A stretch of DNA of 64,000 bases from Saprospirales bacterium (GTDB lineage: Bacteria > Bacteroidota > Bacteroidia > Chitinophagales > Saprospiraceae), in assembly GCA_016711045.1 (NCBI GenBank), contig JADJTT010000003.1:62001-126000 (forward strand), given 5' to 3'. The notes below the pieces were generated by a model. That model ran no database searches. It was not told where the DNA came from and worked only from the letters and a program-made list of their open reading frames with translations. This document shows positions 50,116 to 58,846 of this stretch, one piece after another; within the stretch, counting starts at the first letter, position 1; every line of letters begins with the position of its first letter. A program made the position numbers and the translations under genes.

Positions 50116-51948
50116 TTATTTCCTTTCAATTATTTCGTAAAACTTCCGCTTCAGCTCCGCAACCCGGAAGGGCTGCCCGGCAATTTTATTAAACGGTTCA
50201 TAAGAAAATTGGGGGAGTTGCGCCCGCAGGTGCTTCACAAACTGGCCGTTGTTCAACTCGCAGACCACAATTTTCTCGAATTTACCGAAAATCTCTTCCG
50301 TATTCTTCGGCAGGGGATGGATGTAATTGAAATTGACCAGTCCGACGGATTGGCCTTCCTCCTGCATCTCTTTTACGGCGGCAACCAGAATGCCGAATTG
50401 ACCGCCCCACCCGACCACCAGGAGTTTATTCGCGTCTTTTCCCAAATAGCGCTGAAGGGGAATATCGTCGGCTACTTTGGCTACTTTGTCCGCACGTGTT
50501 TTGACCATGTGGTGGTGATTAGCCGGGGTGTAGGACACATTCCCCGAGCCGTCTTCTTTTTCCAGTCCACCGATCCGGTGTTCGAATCCGGCCGTACCGG
50601 GCGTCACCCAGGTCCGGACCAGCGTTTCGGCCTGCCGCTTATAGGGGCTCCACTCCTCCCGGGAAACCGGAAGAGGCGGATGGATCTCGGGCAACTCTTC
50701 GAGGGTTTGGATCTTCCATTGTTCCGACCCGTTGGCAATATAATTTTCGGAGAGCAAAATGACAGGGGTCATATGCTCAATGGCGATCCGGGATGCTTCG
50801 AAGGCCCAGTCAAAGCAATCGGCCGGCGTACTGGCCGCCAACACGACCACCGGGCTCTCTCCGTTGCGTCCGTAAACGGCTTGCATCAGATCGGCCTGTT
50901 CGGTCTTGGTGGGCAATCCGGTAGAAGGCCCACCCCTTTGCACATCCACCACCACGAGGGGTAATTCCGTCATGACGGCCAGTCCGATGGCTTCGGTTTT
51001 CAACGCCATGCCCGGACCGGAGGTGGTGGTGATGGCCAGGTCGCCGGCAAAACTGGCGCCGATGGCAGAACAGATCCCGGCGATCTCGTCTTCCGCCTGG
51101 AATATCTTGATGCCCGTCCACTTGTGCCGGGCCAATTCCTGCAAAATATCGGTGGCCGGGGTGATGGGATACGACCCCAGGAACAAGCCCCTGCCCGCCT
51201 TTTGCGCGGCTGCCAGAAAACCCCAGGCCGTGGCCTGGTTTCCGGTGATGTTCCGGTACATACCCGGCGCCTTTTTGGCAGGCGGCACGGTAAAGGAAGA
51301 AGTAAACGCCTCGACGGTTTCGGCAAAATTGTATCCGGCCAACAGGACTTTTTTATTCGCTTCCACCACGACGGGGTTGACCTTGAACTTGCGTTCGAAG
51401 AACTGAATGGTCGGTTCCATCGGCTCGCTGAACAACCAGTAGACCATGCCCAGCACAAACATATTCTTGCACTGCATCATCTCCTTGTTGCTCAGGCCCA
51501 TATCCGCCAGGCTCGTCTTGGTCATGGAAGTGACGGGCGCCTTGATCACCTGGAAATCATCCAAAGAGCCATCTGTGAGGGGATCGGCCTCCAACCCCGC
51601 TTTATCGAAGTTTTTCCGGTCGAACGTGTCGATGTCTACAATAATGGTGGCAGCCGGTTTCAGGTCGCCCATATTCGCCTTCAGTGCGGCCGGATTCATG
51701 GCTACGAGCACATCCGGCGTATCGCCCGGGCTATGCACCCCGGTCGACCCGAAGTGGATCTGGAATCCCGATACACCGGCCACAGTGCCCGTTGGAGCCC
51801 GGATCTCGGAAGGGAAGTCCGGAAATGTAGCGATCTGGTTGCCGATAAAGGCGGTCGTGCTGGTAAACAAGGACCCTGCCAACTGCATCCCATCGCCCGA
51901 ATCGCCCGCAAATTTGATGACAGCTCCTTTTAACTCTTTGGCGCTCAT
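50116..51948 (-). CDS. korA: 2-Oxoacid:ferredoxin oxidoreductase alpha subunit (gamma-alpha fused)
   Basis: About 610 residues. The N-terminal gamma-type domain has VIKFAGDSGDGMQLAGSLFT and FPDFPSEIRAPTGTVAGVSG. The alpha part carries GNQATAWGFLAAAQKAG, YPITPATDILQELARH, TTTSGPGMALKTEAIGLAVM and the ferredoxin-oxidoreductase motif DVQRGGPSTGLPTKTEQADL. Gamma-alpha fusion is normal for this class. MSAKELKG (51948) is the likely start; an in-frame ATG at 51993 adds 15 residues. With KorB it forms the electron donor for dearomatisation. It follows dch on the same strand. Confidence 0.9.
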   Translation of the reverse strand: MSAKELKGAVIKFAGDSGDGMQLAGSLFTSTTAFIGNQIATFPDFPSEIRAPTGTVAGVSGFQIHFGSTGVHSPGDTPDVLVAMNPAALKANMGDLKPAATIIVDIDTFDRKNFDKAGLEADPLTDGSLDDFQVIKAPVTSMTKTSLADMGLSNKEMMQCKNMFVLGMVYWLFSEPMEPTIQFFERKFKVNPVVVEANKKVLLAGYNFAETVEAFTSSFTVPPAKKAPGMYRNITGNQATAWGFLAAAQKAGRGLFLGSYPITPATDILQELARHKWTGIKIFQAEDEIAGICSAIGASFAGDLAITTTSGPGMALKTEAIGLAVMTELPLVVVDVQRGGPSTGLPTKTEQADLMQAVYGRNGESPVVVLAASTPADCFDWAFEASRIAIEHMTPVILLSENYIANGSEQWKIQTLEELPEIHPPLPVSREEWSPYKRQAETLVRTWVTPGTAGFEHRIGGLEKEDGSGNVSYTPANHHHMVKTRADKVAKVADDIPLQRYLGKDANKLLVVGWGGQFGILVAAVKEMQEEGQSVGLVNFNYIHPLPKNTEEIFGKFEKIVVCELNNGQFVKHLRAQLPQFSYEPFNKIAGQPFRVAELKRKFYEIIERK

Positions 51949-52079
51949 GTATGCTTTTTCATTTTCCCGGCCTGCCGGGGATTTCAGTAACATGTTTCAA
52001 ACGGAAGTTCCAAAAATAACAACTTATGCTACGCCCTTGATTGAAGTGTGGCTATTTTTCGAGAAAAGTACACCACCTG

Positions 52080-52853
52080 TTACCCATTCTCCCAAACGGG
52101 GCTTCTCTTTTCGAGAAAAGAGCGAATGCCCTCGTTGGCGTCTTTGGTCTCCATCAACTCGTCCACATATAAACCCGCCAGCCGGGAAAGTTGCTCGTGC
52201 ATGTGCTGGTTAAACACCGACCGCGCCGCTTTTACCCCATACCGCAAGGAAGAGGCGCTTTTGGGAATGAGGTTTTTGGTCAACCATTCATTCACGCCAC
52301 TATTTAAGGCGTCTTTATCTTCAAATACCTGATTGAGCAAGCCCAGTTTTTCGCCCTCCTCCGCCTGAATGCTCCTGCCGGTAAGTAGGAGCTCTTCGGC
52401 TTTGGCCTGCCCGATCTTCAAGGGCAGCATCACAGATGCCGGAGGCGGAAATACGCCGAGTACGATCTCAGGCTGCCCCAGCACTGCTGTTTTATCGGCG
52501 AAGAGGAAGTTGCAAAACAGCGCCAGTTCGAGCCCACCCCCCAGGCATTGGCCCGATATTTTTGCAAGGGTGGGAATGCCCATGTCCATCAGCACGATAA
52601 ACAGTTGGTGGAAGGTTTTTAGCATCCCCGCTGCAAAGTCCTTTTGGTGCTCCGCCACGCTGGCCCCAAAGGAGAAATGTTTGCCGGCTCCCTGGAACGT
52701 AATGGCCTTGATGTCGCGGTTTGCCCGCAGTTCCTCAAAGAGCCCAAGCAGCTCTTGCATCATCGCATTATCCAGCACATTTCCTTTCCCGTCGTCCAAC
52801 AGGATATTGGCTACGGAGCCGGCGTGGGTATAGTCGAGTTTTAGTTTTTCCAT
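52080..52853 (-). CDS. dch: Cyclohexa-1,5-diene-1-carbonyl-CoA hydratase
   Basis: This 257-residue crotonase-family protein carries AGKHFSFGASVAEHQKDFAA, the segment typical of dienoyl-CoA hydratases of the benzoyl-CoA pathway, and ISGQCLGGGLELALFCNFLF for the oxyanion hole. It adds water to the cyclic diene from benzoyl-CoA reductase, giving 6-hydroxycyclohex-1-ene-1-carbonyl-CoA. Its place between oah and korA matches the gene grouping known from Thauera. A generic enoyl-CoA hydratase is the alternative, but the HFSFGAS motif and neighbours argue against it. Confidence 0.85.
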   Translation of the reverse strand: MEKLKLDYTHAGSVANILLDDGKGNVLDNAMMQELLGLFEELRANRDIKAITFQGAGKHFSFGASVAEHQKDFAAGMLKTFHQLFIVLMDMGIPTLAKISGQCLGGGLELALFCNFLFADKTAVLGQPEIVLGVFPPPASVMLPLKIGQAKAEELLLTGRSIQAEEGEKLGLLNQVFEDKDALNSGVNEWLTKNLIPKSASSLRYGVKAARSVFNQHMHEQLSRLAGLYVDELMETKDANEGIRSFLEKRSPVWENG

Positions 52854-52903
52854 TTGAAAACACTTTTTTTATTGTAAGGGATTGAGAGGGATTATTCCAG
52901 CTG

Positions 52904-54004
52904 TCACTTCGCATTTGTCGTTTGAAATTGCGGCGAAATGGCCTGGTGCATCTCCTCATTCCATTCCATCCCCTGGGCGAGCATTTGCCGGAGCTTGATA
53001 AAATCGACCTCGCGATTATCTTTGGGACCCTCGTTGAACGCCCGGAATCCCGCTTTGGCTTCGGTCATCATATTCAGGGCCAGCCAGTCCCGGTTCGATT
53101 CCTTGTTTTTATCCCAGTGCTCCAGTTTCTTTTTGCGAATCGAATTGATGGTCTTGCTCAAACAGTTGGGAAAGGTCATCATCAGTTTGGTGCACATGCG
53201 CTCCACGGCGGCATCCAATAGACTGAGGTCTACTTCTCCGCTTTTGAGCAGGGCCTTTGCCTCCTGGAGGGCTTCGCCGTTTTTGGGCGTACCGTAGACG
53301 ATCTTTCCAGTCGACTCCTCCACCCACCGGTCGGTCACCACCGTTGGATTAGGTACAAATTGCCCGTTCACTTTCAGGGCGGAAACGATCTCCGTCAATA
53401 ATCCGTATCGCATGGCTTCATGTGCCGACCAGGGGTCGCAAACCGTACAGGAGAACATCGCCAGCTCCACCCCCACAAACAAATGCAGAAAATCGGTAGA
53501 TCCCCCGTCGGGCGCACTGCCGTGTTTGGGACCAGCCTGCCCGAAGCGGGCCAGGTCCTGGGCAATGGTAAAATCGCAGGCCATGCCTATTTCCTGTCCG
53601 CCGCCGATACGCATGCCGTTGGCCCGGCAGATCACCGGTTTATCGCACATCAGAATGGCGGAAACCATGTCGTTGAACAACCGCATATACTGCTTGTACT
53701 CTTGCGGATTGCCTGCGTAATACTCGGCATATTCCTTGGTGTTGCCGCCGGTACAAAACGCCTTGTCACCCACCGCCGTAAACACCACCGCCACGACGCT
53801 CCGGTCATTGGAGGCTTCCCGGAACGCCAGGATAATTTCCTTTACCGCCTGGGTGGTGTAGGAATTATATTGAGAAGGATTATTGATAAGGATCCAGGCG
53901 TTGTATAACCCCTCTACCTTCTGTCCGGAAAGGTCTTTTGCCGGTCTTTTTTCGAACAGGATCTCCGTGTATTTGGCTTCGGTCAGATTGTGGCTTACTA
54001 GCAT
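52904..54004 (-). CDS. oah: 6-Oxocyclohex-1-ene-1-carbonyl-CoA hydrolase (ring opening)
   Basis: This 366-residue crotonase-family protein is much longer than ordinary hydratases, as is typical of Oah/BamA. Diagnostic stretches are LFEKRPAKDL, GLYNAWILINNPSQYNSYTT, FCTGGNTKEYAEYYAGNPQE, GMRIGGGQEIGMACDFTIAQ, KHGSAPDGGSTDFLHLFVG and LALNMMTEAKAGFRAFNEG. The enzyme hydrolyses the ring of 6-oxocyclohex-1-ene-1-carbonyl-CoA to give 3-hydroxypimelyl-CoA. This gene is the standard marker for anaerobic aromatic degradation and is the strongest single piece of evidence for the pathway here. It is intact. Confidence 0.95.
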   Translation of the reverse strand: MLVSHNLTEAKYTEILFEKRPAKDLSGQKVEGLYNAWILINNPSQYNSYTTQAVKEIILAFREASNDRSVVAVVFTAVGDKAFCTGGNTKEYAEYYAGNPQEYKQYMRLFNDMVSAILMCDKPVICRANGMRIGGGQEIGMACDFTIAQDLARFGQAGPKHGSAPDGGSTDFLHLFVGVELAMFSCTVCDPWSAHEAMRYGLLTEIVSALKVNGQFVPNPTVVTDRWVEESTGKIVYGTPKNGEALQEAKALLKSGEVDLSLLDAAVERMCTKLMMTFPNCLSKTINSIRKKKLEHWDKNKESNRDWLALNMMTEAKAGFRAFNEGPKDNREVDFIKLRQMLAQGMEWNEEMHQAISPQFQTTNAK

Positions 54005-54086
54005 GGTATGAATGGTTTGGTTATATTAAGTAAAACAGCGCTTCCAACGTACCCCGTGCCGGCGCCCACACTCTCTCTTATTAGGG

Positions 54087-54356
54087 CTAATCTCGTATGG
54101 GGTAAGTAAAAAACGCCAGCTTAGGGTGAAGCACGGTTTGTCCCCCGCTGGCGGGGGTAGGGAGTGGATTCCTCAATCTTTGATTCCCTCCCTTTTAGGG
54201 CTAATGGCAGTTTTTTTTCCACCCCCAGCCCCCGCCAGCGGGGGACATGAGCGTATATATGCCCAAAACTAAAGGTGTTTTCCTGAACAACCTCCACATA
54301 ACCTGCTGTAGAAGACCCAGTAAAGTGACCTGCTTTTCTGCTCCCTACCGAATTAG
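54087..54356. repeat. Palindromic repeat element, family A, copy 3
   Basis: The inner inverted repeat runs 54140-54246 (gtcccccgctggcgggggta and onward, ending gggggac), with the same core text as copy 2. Degenerate outer arms lie at 54087-54103 (ctaatctcgtatggggt) and about 54342-54356. It fills most of the 433-base gap between had and oah. Nothing coding is seen there. Confidence 0.75.
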
Positions 54357-54437
54357 CACCAGGGAGGAGCCCGGAGGGAGAGTCCAAAATTGCCGAGCTG
54401 AGCATTCCGGATGATTCAAATTTGAATTTTTCTACCA

Positions 54438-55493
54438 TTAAAAATCAGGTTTTAAAACGGACCTTCTGTGGTACTTATGCGCCAGGGTATTCCTGAATAC
54501 TTCATTAATTTTTGACATCGGGAACACTTCTACAAAATCCTTGATATTCAGCTTTCCACTGGCGATCAGGTCGAGTACTTCCGGATACAGTTCCGGCTTG
54601 CAGCCCCAGGTGCCGATCAGCTTGGCATCGAAGGCCATGAGGTTGCTCAGGCGCAGTTCGAGTTTATCCATGGTAAAACCGACTACGCTGAGGGTGGAGG
54701 TAAAGGTGAGCAGGCTGTACGCGAGTTCCTGCCCGGGTTTAGTGCCGGAAAATTCAAAAATTTTCCATCCGTATTTCGGGGCGCCCAGTTCTTTGGCGAT
54801 CCCTCTGACCTTTTCTTTTACTTCCTTGGCAGAAAGGCCGGCGGAATTCAGCGTAGCATCGATGCCGTGTTTCCGGGCGAGAGCCAGTTTATCGTCATTG
54901 ATATCGATGGCCAGCACTTTGGCTCCCTTTATTTTGGCAATGAGGGCGCCGTACACCCCTACGCCTCCTATGCCGATGACGATGGCCAGGTCGCCTTTTT
55001 CCAGCTCCGATTTTTCCAGCACCTGGTACGGAGTGGAGATGGCGTCGGCCACCACCGCGAGTTGGTCGAGGGAATAGGTTTTCAGCACCTCGTCTGGCAC
55101 CGGACAAAGGTGTTGATGCGGCACGACGATATGGGAGGCAAACCCGCCGTGGAAATCATTTCCGGGCATGAGCTGGTTTTGGCACATATTGCTCCGCCCT
55201 TTGTTGCAAAGTTCGCAGTCCCCACAAGGCAACACAGCAGGGATGATCACATTCTTGCCGCGCAGATGTGCAGGGCCCTCCACCACGGTTCCGCTTATTT
55301 CGTGGCCCAGGGTCAGGGGCAGCTCTTTTTTGGTTCGGACCCCGTCGTGCCAAAAACTCAGATCGGTATGGCAGACCCCACAGCCGGCTACCTCGACCAG
55401 GGCTTCCTTATCGCTGATCGACGGCATATCGCTTTCCACCAGGGTAAAGTCCTGTTGGAGGGCGGTCATTTGCCATTGTTTTATTTTTTTCAT
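54438..55493 (-). CDS. had: 6-Hydroxycyclohex-1-ene-1-carbonyl-CoA dehydrogenase
   Basis: This 351-residue zinc alcohol dehydrogenase-family enzyme has catalytic-zinc residues in GCGVCHTDL and LGHEISGTVVEG. Structural-zinc cysteines lie in LPCGDCELCNKGRSNMCQNQ, and the NAD fold is IGIGGVGVYGALIAKIKGAK. The MPGNDFHGGFASHIVVPHQH segment is typical of the benzoyl-CoA pathway enzyme. It oxidises the hydroxyl made by Dch to the ketone used by Oah. It sits 18 bases downstream of the thiolase. A generic zinc dehydrogenase is the alternative, but the context makes Had clear. Confidence 0.9.
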   Translation of the reverse strand: MKKIKQWQMTALQQDFTLVESDMPSISDKEALVEVAGCGVCHTDLSFWHDGVRTKKELPLTLGHEISGTVVEGPAHLRGKNVIIPAVLPCGDCELCNKGRSNMCQNQLMPGNDFHGGFASHIVVPHQHLCPVPDEVLKTYSLDQLAVVADAISTPYQVLEKSELEKGDLAIVIGIGGVGVYGALIAKIKGAKVLAIDINDDKLALARKHGIDATLNSAGLSAKEVKEKVRGIAKELGAPKYGWKIFEFSGTKPGQELAYSLLTFTSTLSVVGFTMDKLELRLSNLMAFDAKLIGTWGCKPELYPEVLDLIASGKLNIKDFVEVFPMSKINEVFRNTLAHKYHRRSVLKPDF

Positions 55494-55511
55494 TGGTTAA
55501 TGTCGTTTAGC

Positions 55512-56768
55512 TCAATTCACATGCTCAAACAAGATCGCCGTCCCCTGTCCCCCACCAATACAGGCGGAGGCGATGCCGTACCTTACGCCCCTTCGGTTCA
55601 TCTCCCTCGATAAGGTCAGCGACAACCGGGTGCCGGTGGCCGCCAGGGGGTGACCCAGGGCAATGGCGCCACCGTTGACGTTGCAAATGCTGCGGTGGAG
55701 GCCCAGTTCGCGTTCGCAGCCGATGAACTGGGCGGCGAAGGCTTCGTTGATCTCGATCAGGCCGATGTCCTCCAGTTTCAGGCCGGCTATTTCGAGCACC
55801 AGGCGGATAGCGGGTACCGGACCCAGGCCCATGTACCTGGGGTCGAGGGCGCTGGTGGCCGAGGCGACGATCCGGGTCAGGGGTTGGAGCCCTTTTTCCT
55901 CCACGACGCTTTTATGGGCAACCACTACGGAGGCGGCGCCGTCTACGATCCCGCTCGAATTGGCCGCGTTTTGCACGCCGTCTTTTTCAAATACCGACGG
56001 GAGTTTGGCCATGGCTTCCAGGTTGGCGGGGCGGATGTTTTCATCAGTCGTGAAATTCTCCACCCCTTTGGGCAGCCGTACCTTTCTCGGGTTCAAGCCT
56101 TCCACTTCAAAAACTGTGGAATTTATCGGCGTGACCTCCCCGTCAAAAAAACCGGCTTTGGTAGCGGCAATAGCCCGGTCTGCAGATAACTTGGCAAATT
56201 CATTGGCATCTGCTTTGGAGATCTGGTACCGCCTGGCTACATTTTCGGCCGTACAGCCCATGGGTACGCCGGCGGTGTCATTCAACGCCTCCCAAAGCAT
56301 ATCCTTAAAGTCGATTCTTCCGAGCGGATACCCCATCCGGTTGCCGAAACTGACGGTAGGCGAAAGGGTCATATTCTCCGTGCCTCCGCACATGGTGGCC
56401 TTTGCTTTTCCCAGCGCGATCTGTTCGGCGCCCGCAATGATGGTTTCAAAGCCGGAGCCGCAGATCCGTTGCAGCATCACCGCAGGCACCTCCTCCGGAA
56501 TACCCGAATACAACCCCACATGCCGGGGCAAAAAATAAGAATCGGCAGAGCTTTGGCCAATATTGGCGTACATAAATTGATCGATGTCTTCTCCGTCAAC
56601 ACCCGCTTTCTCCAGCGCTGCTTTGGTGGCATAAATACCCAGGTCGGTGGGAGAAATGCTGCCCAGGGTGCCGCACAGCTTTCCGAAGGGGGTTCTCGCG
56701 CCGTTCACCAGGTAAGTGTCGGTATACAAGATCCCAATGCCTTTTTTCTTATGGTGGTAACCAGTCAT
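55512..56768 (-). CDS. Acetyl-CoA acyltransferase (thiolase)
   Basis: This 418-residue thiolase has the nucleophile motif QRICGSGFETIIAGAEQI, INEAFAAQFIGCE, NVNGGAIALGHPLAATGTR and the C-terminal SACIGGGQGTAILFE. It cleaves 3-oxoacyl-CoA with CoA. In this locus it would convert 3-oxopimelyl-CoA to glutaryl-CoA and acetyl-CoA. It lies 24 bases after the fused hydroxyacyl-CoA dehydrogenase gene and 18 bases before had, so it is part of the same transcription unit. Confidence 0.92.
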   Translation of the reverse strand: MTGYHHKKKGIGILYTDTYLVNGARTPFGKLCGTLGSISPTDLGIYATKAALEKAGVDGEDIDQFMYANIGQSSADSYFLPRHVGLYSGIPEEVPAVMLQRICGSGFETIIAGAEQIALGKAKATMCGGTENMTLSPTVSFGNRMGYPLGRIDFKDMLWEALNDTAGVPMGCTAENVARRYQISKADANEFAKLSADRAIAATKAGFFDGEVTPINSTVFEVEGLNPRKVRLPKGVENFTTDENIRPANLEAMAKLPSVFEKDGVQNAANSSGIVDGAASVVVAHKSVVEEKGLQPLTRIVASATSALDPRYMGLGPVPAIRLVLEIAGLKLEDIGLIEINEAFAAQFIGCERELGLHRSICNVNGGAIALGHPLAATGTRLSLTLSREMNRRGVRYGIASACIGGGQGTAILFEHVN

Positions 56769-56792
56769 ATCTGTGATTTCTGTATTGAATTT

Positions 56793-58811
56793 TTACCTGT
56801 TTACAAACTCCGCCTTCACCTTCGGCCCATTCGCCTTAAAATTCTCCAACCCGATCTGCATATCTTCGGTCTTCATGCATTCGCCAAACATTTTCGACTC
56901 ATACACGAGGCCTTCTGCGAGGGGCAAGCGCGCGCCCTCATAGATGGCGTCTACCAATATCTCGTCGATTCGCTTGCTCAGGTGGCCGATTTCCAGTGTT
57001 TTGGGCTGGCCGATCCCGGTTAAAGGAGCGGTAGAAAGGGGTGTAAATGAGATCTGTCCATCCGCGATCTGGCGGGTCAACGCCACAGCTCCCGCGATCA
57101 GGTCTCCCTCCGTTTCCAGGCTGATCAATCCGATCTCCATGGCTTCTCTGGAAGAAACGGGCCTTCCGGTGCGCAGGATCTCTGCGGCTTTTTCTACTCC
57201 AACCAACCGGGGCAGGCGTTGGGTACCTCCGGCGCCGGGGATAAAGCCCAGGTTGACCTCGGGCTGACAGGCCATCACCTTCATGCCTGCTTTGGCGATC
57301 CGGGCATTACAGGCCATTGCCAGTTCATTGCCTCCGCCGAAGGCAAACCCGTTCAGGGCGCAGACGACCGGTTTTTTCAGGCGCTCGATATAATTGATCG
57401 TGGCTTGAAAATCCTGCGAGTTCTGGACTCCTTCTTCCGGGGTTTTCAGGGCCGCCAGCATCTGGATATCAGCTCCCGAGACGAAGGCTTTCACTCCGAA
57501 ACCGGTGATGACCACGCCCTTGATGGAGGCATCCGCTTCGGCTTTTTCAAGCTCCGCCTTTAATTCATTCAATACCCGCAGGTTGAGGGCATTGAGCGCC
57601 TGGGGTCTTCTGATGGTCAGGACAGCCACCTCGTCGATCGTACTTCTTTTGATCCGGGAAATGGTCCAGCCACCTGCGGCGTTGGCTTTTTTCAGGGATT
57701 CCGGGAAAGGGAAATCGGGATGCTCGGCGCAAAACGCTTCCACCAGTTTAACTGATTCGGCGATGCCTGTTTGGTTCATCAGGGAAAAAGGAGGCGCGAT
57801 GACGAGGCCAATTTCCGTAGCCATGTTCAGGTCGTCGACGTTGGTGATGCCTAGGTCGATAATGTAGGAAGCCAAGGCAAAGTAGCCGCCGAGCAGTTGC
57901 TTGCGCAGGGCCTCCGCTGTTTCGGGACTGATCTCCACGACTTCTCCCCGCTTTGCCGTGTCCCATTTTTCGCCCGATCGGGTAATGTCCTGTAAGGTTT
58001 GCGGCGAGCGGAACCAGGGAATATGCGTCTTTCTCATCTCCTCCAGCCCGTGGTTGGTGATGGGATTGCCCCCTGTGAGATTCAGGGCAGTGAAAGAGCC
58101 TACGCCTTGTTTCAATGATTCTTGCGCGATCTTATCGATTTGCTTGACCGTTCCGTACCCTTTTTCCAGGCACAGGATGGACACCTGGCACAACCCTTCG
58201 AAGATCGGGTCGATGGCATATCCGTAGGAGCTTTTTACTTCGATGGGTATTTTGCCGATCGTTTCATAAAACCCCAGTACCAGTGCGGTAATATCCGGGG
58301 CCGTCTGTGCGCCGGGCACAATTTCGATGACGGGGTTTCGCTCTGCAGGAAAGAAATAGTGCGCCACCAGGCATCTGGCCTTGTTTTCAATATTTTCGAA
58401 TATCACTTCCGGCTGCATGTGTGACGAATTGGAAAGGAAGATGCAGTCATCGCCGGTCAATTTCTCCAATTGCCTGAAGATGAGGTCTTTCACCTGTCCG
58501 TTTTCTGTCGCTGCTTCGACCACCAGATCTGCATTCCGGGCTTTTTCGTAATCGGAGGTATAGGTGATGGCGCTTTTCATGCGCTGGGCCATTTCCGGTC
58601 GGAATGCGCCGGTCTCCTGGCCTTTATCGATCTTTTTCTCCATCCTGGCCTGGGCGTTAGAGAGGGCATCCTCCGATATGTCGATCAGGACCAGCTGCAC
58701 GCCCTGGTTCCAAAACACTTTTGAAAAATGCAGGCAAATATCCGGTCCGATCTGGCCGGCGCCTATTACCACTACTTTTGAAAGGGAGCGCGTTTTATAA
58801 GAAAATGCCAT
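56793..58811 (-). CDS. 3-Hydroxyacyl-CoA dehydrogenase / enoyl-CoA hydratase fusion
   Basis: About 672 residues. The N-terminal hydroxyacyl-CoA dehydrogenase has KVVVIGAGQIGPDICLHFSK, the HYFFPAERNPVIEIVPG motif and a second dehydrogenase C-terminal domain (about 190-385). The C-terminal hydratase begins near TIDEVAVLTIRRPQALNALN and includes FVSGADIQMLAAL, NGFAFGGGNELAMACNARIA and PGAGGTQRLPRLVG. The dehydrogenase-first order is the reverse of FadB. It would carry out the oxidation of 3-hydroxypimelyl-CoA and possibly hydration of unsaturated intermediates. The start MAFSYKTRSLS at 58811 is preferred over an ATG at 58838. Confidence 0.88.
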   Translation of the reverse strand: MAFSYKTRSLSKVVVIGAGQIGPDICLHFSKVFWNQGVQLVLIDISEDALSNAQARMEKKIDKGQETGAFRPEMAQRMKSAITYTSDYEKARNADLVVEAATENGQVKDLIFRQLEKLTGDDCIFLSNSSHMQPEVIFENIENKARCLVAHYFFPAERNPVIEIVPGAQTAPDITALVLGFYETIGKIPIEVKSSYGYAIDPIFEGLCQVSILCLEKGYGTVKQIDKIAQESLKQGVGSFTALNLTGGNPITNHGLEEMRKTHIPWFRSPQTLQDITRSGEKWDTAKRGEVVEISPETAEALRKQLLGGYFALASYIIDLGITNVDDLNMATEIGLVIAPPFSLMNQTGIAESVKLVEAFCAEHPDFPFPESLKKANAAGGWTISRIKRSTIDEVAVLTIRRPQALNALNLRVLNELKAELEKAEADASIKGVVITGFGVKAFVSGADIQMLAALKTPEEGVQNSQDFQATINYIERLKKPVVCALNGFAFGGGNELAMACNARIAKAGMKVMACQPEVNLGFIPGAGGTQRLPRLVGVEKAAEILRTGRPVSSREAMEIGLISLETEGDLIAGAVALTRQIADGQISFTPLSTAPLTGIGQPKTLEIGHLSKRIDEILVDAIYEGARLPLAEGLVYESKMFGECMKTEDMQIGLENFKANGPKVKAEFVNR

Positions 58812-58846
58812 GTTGAACTGGTTGAAAAGGTCATTCAATAACGGAA

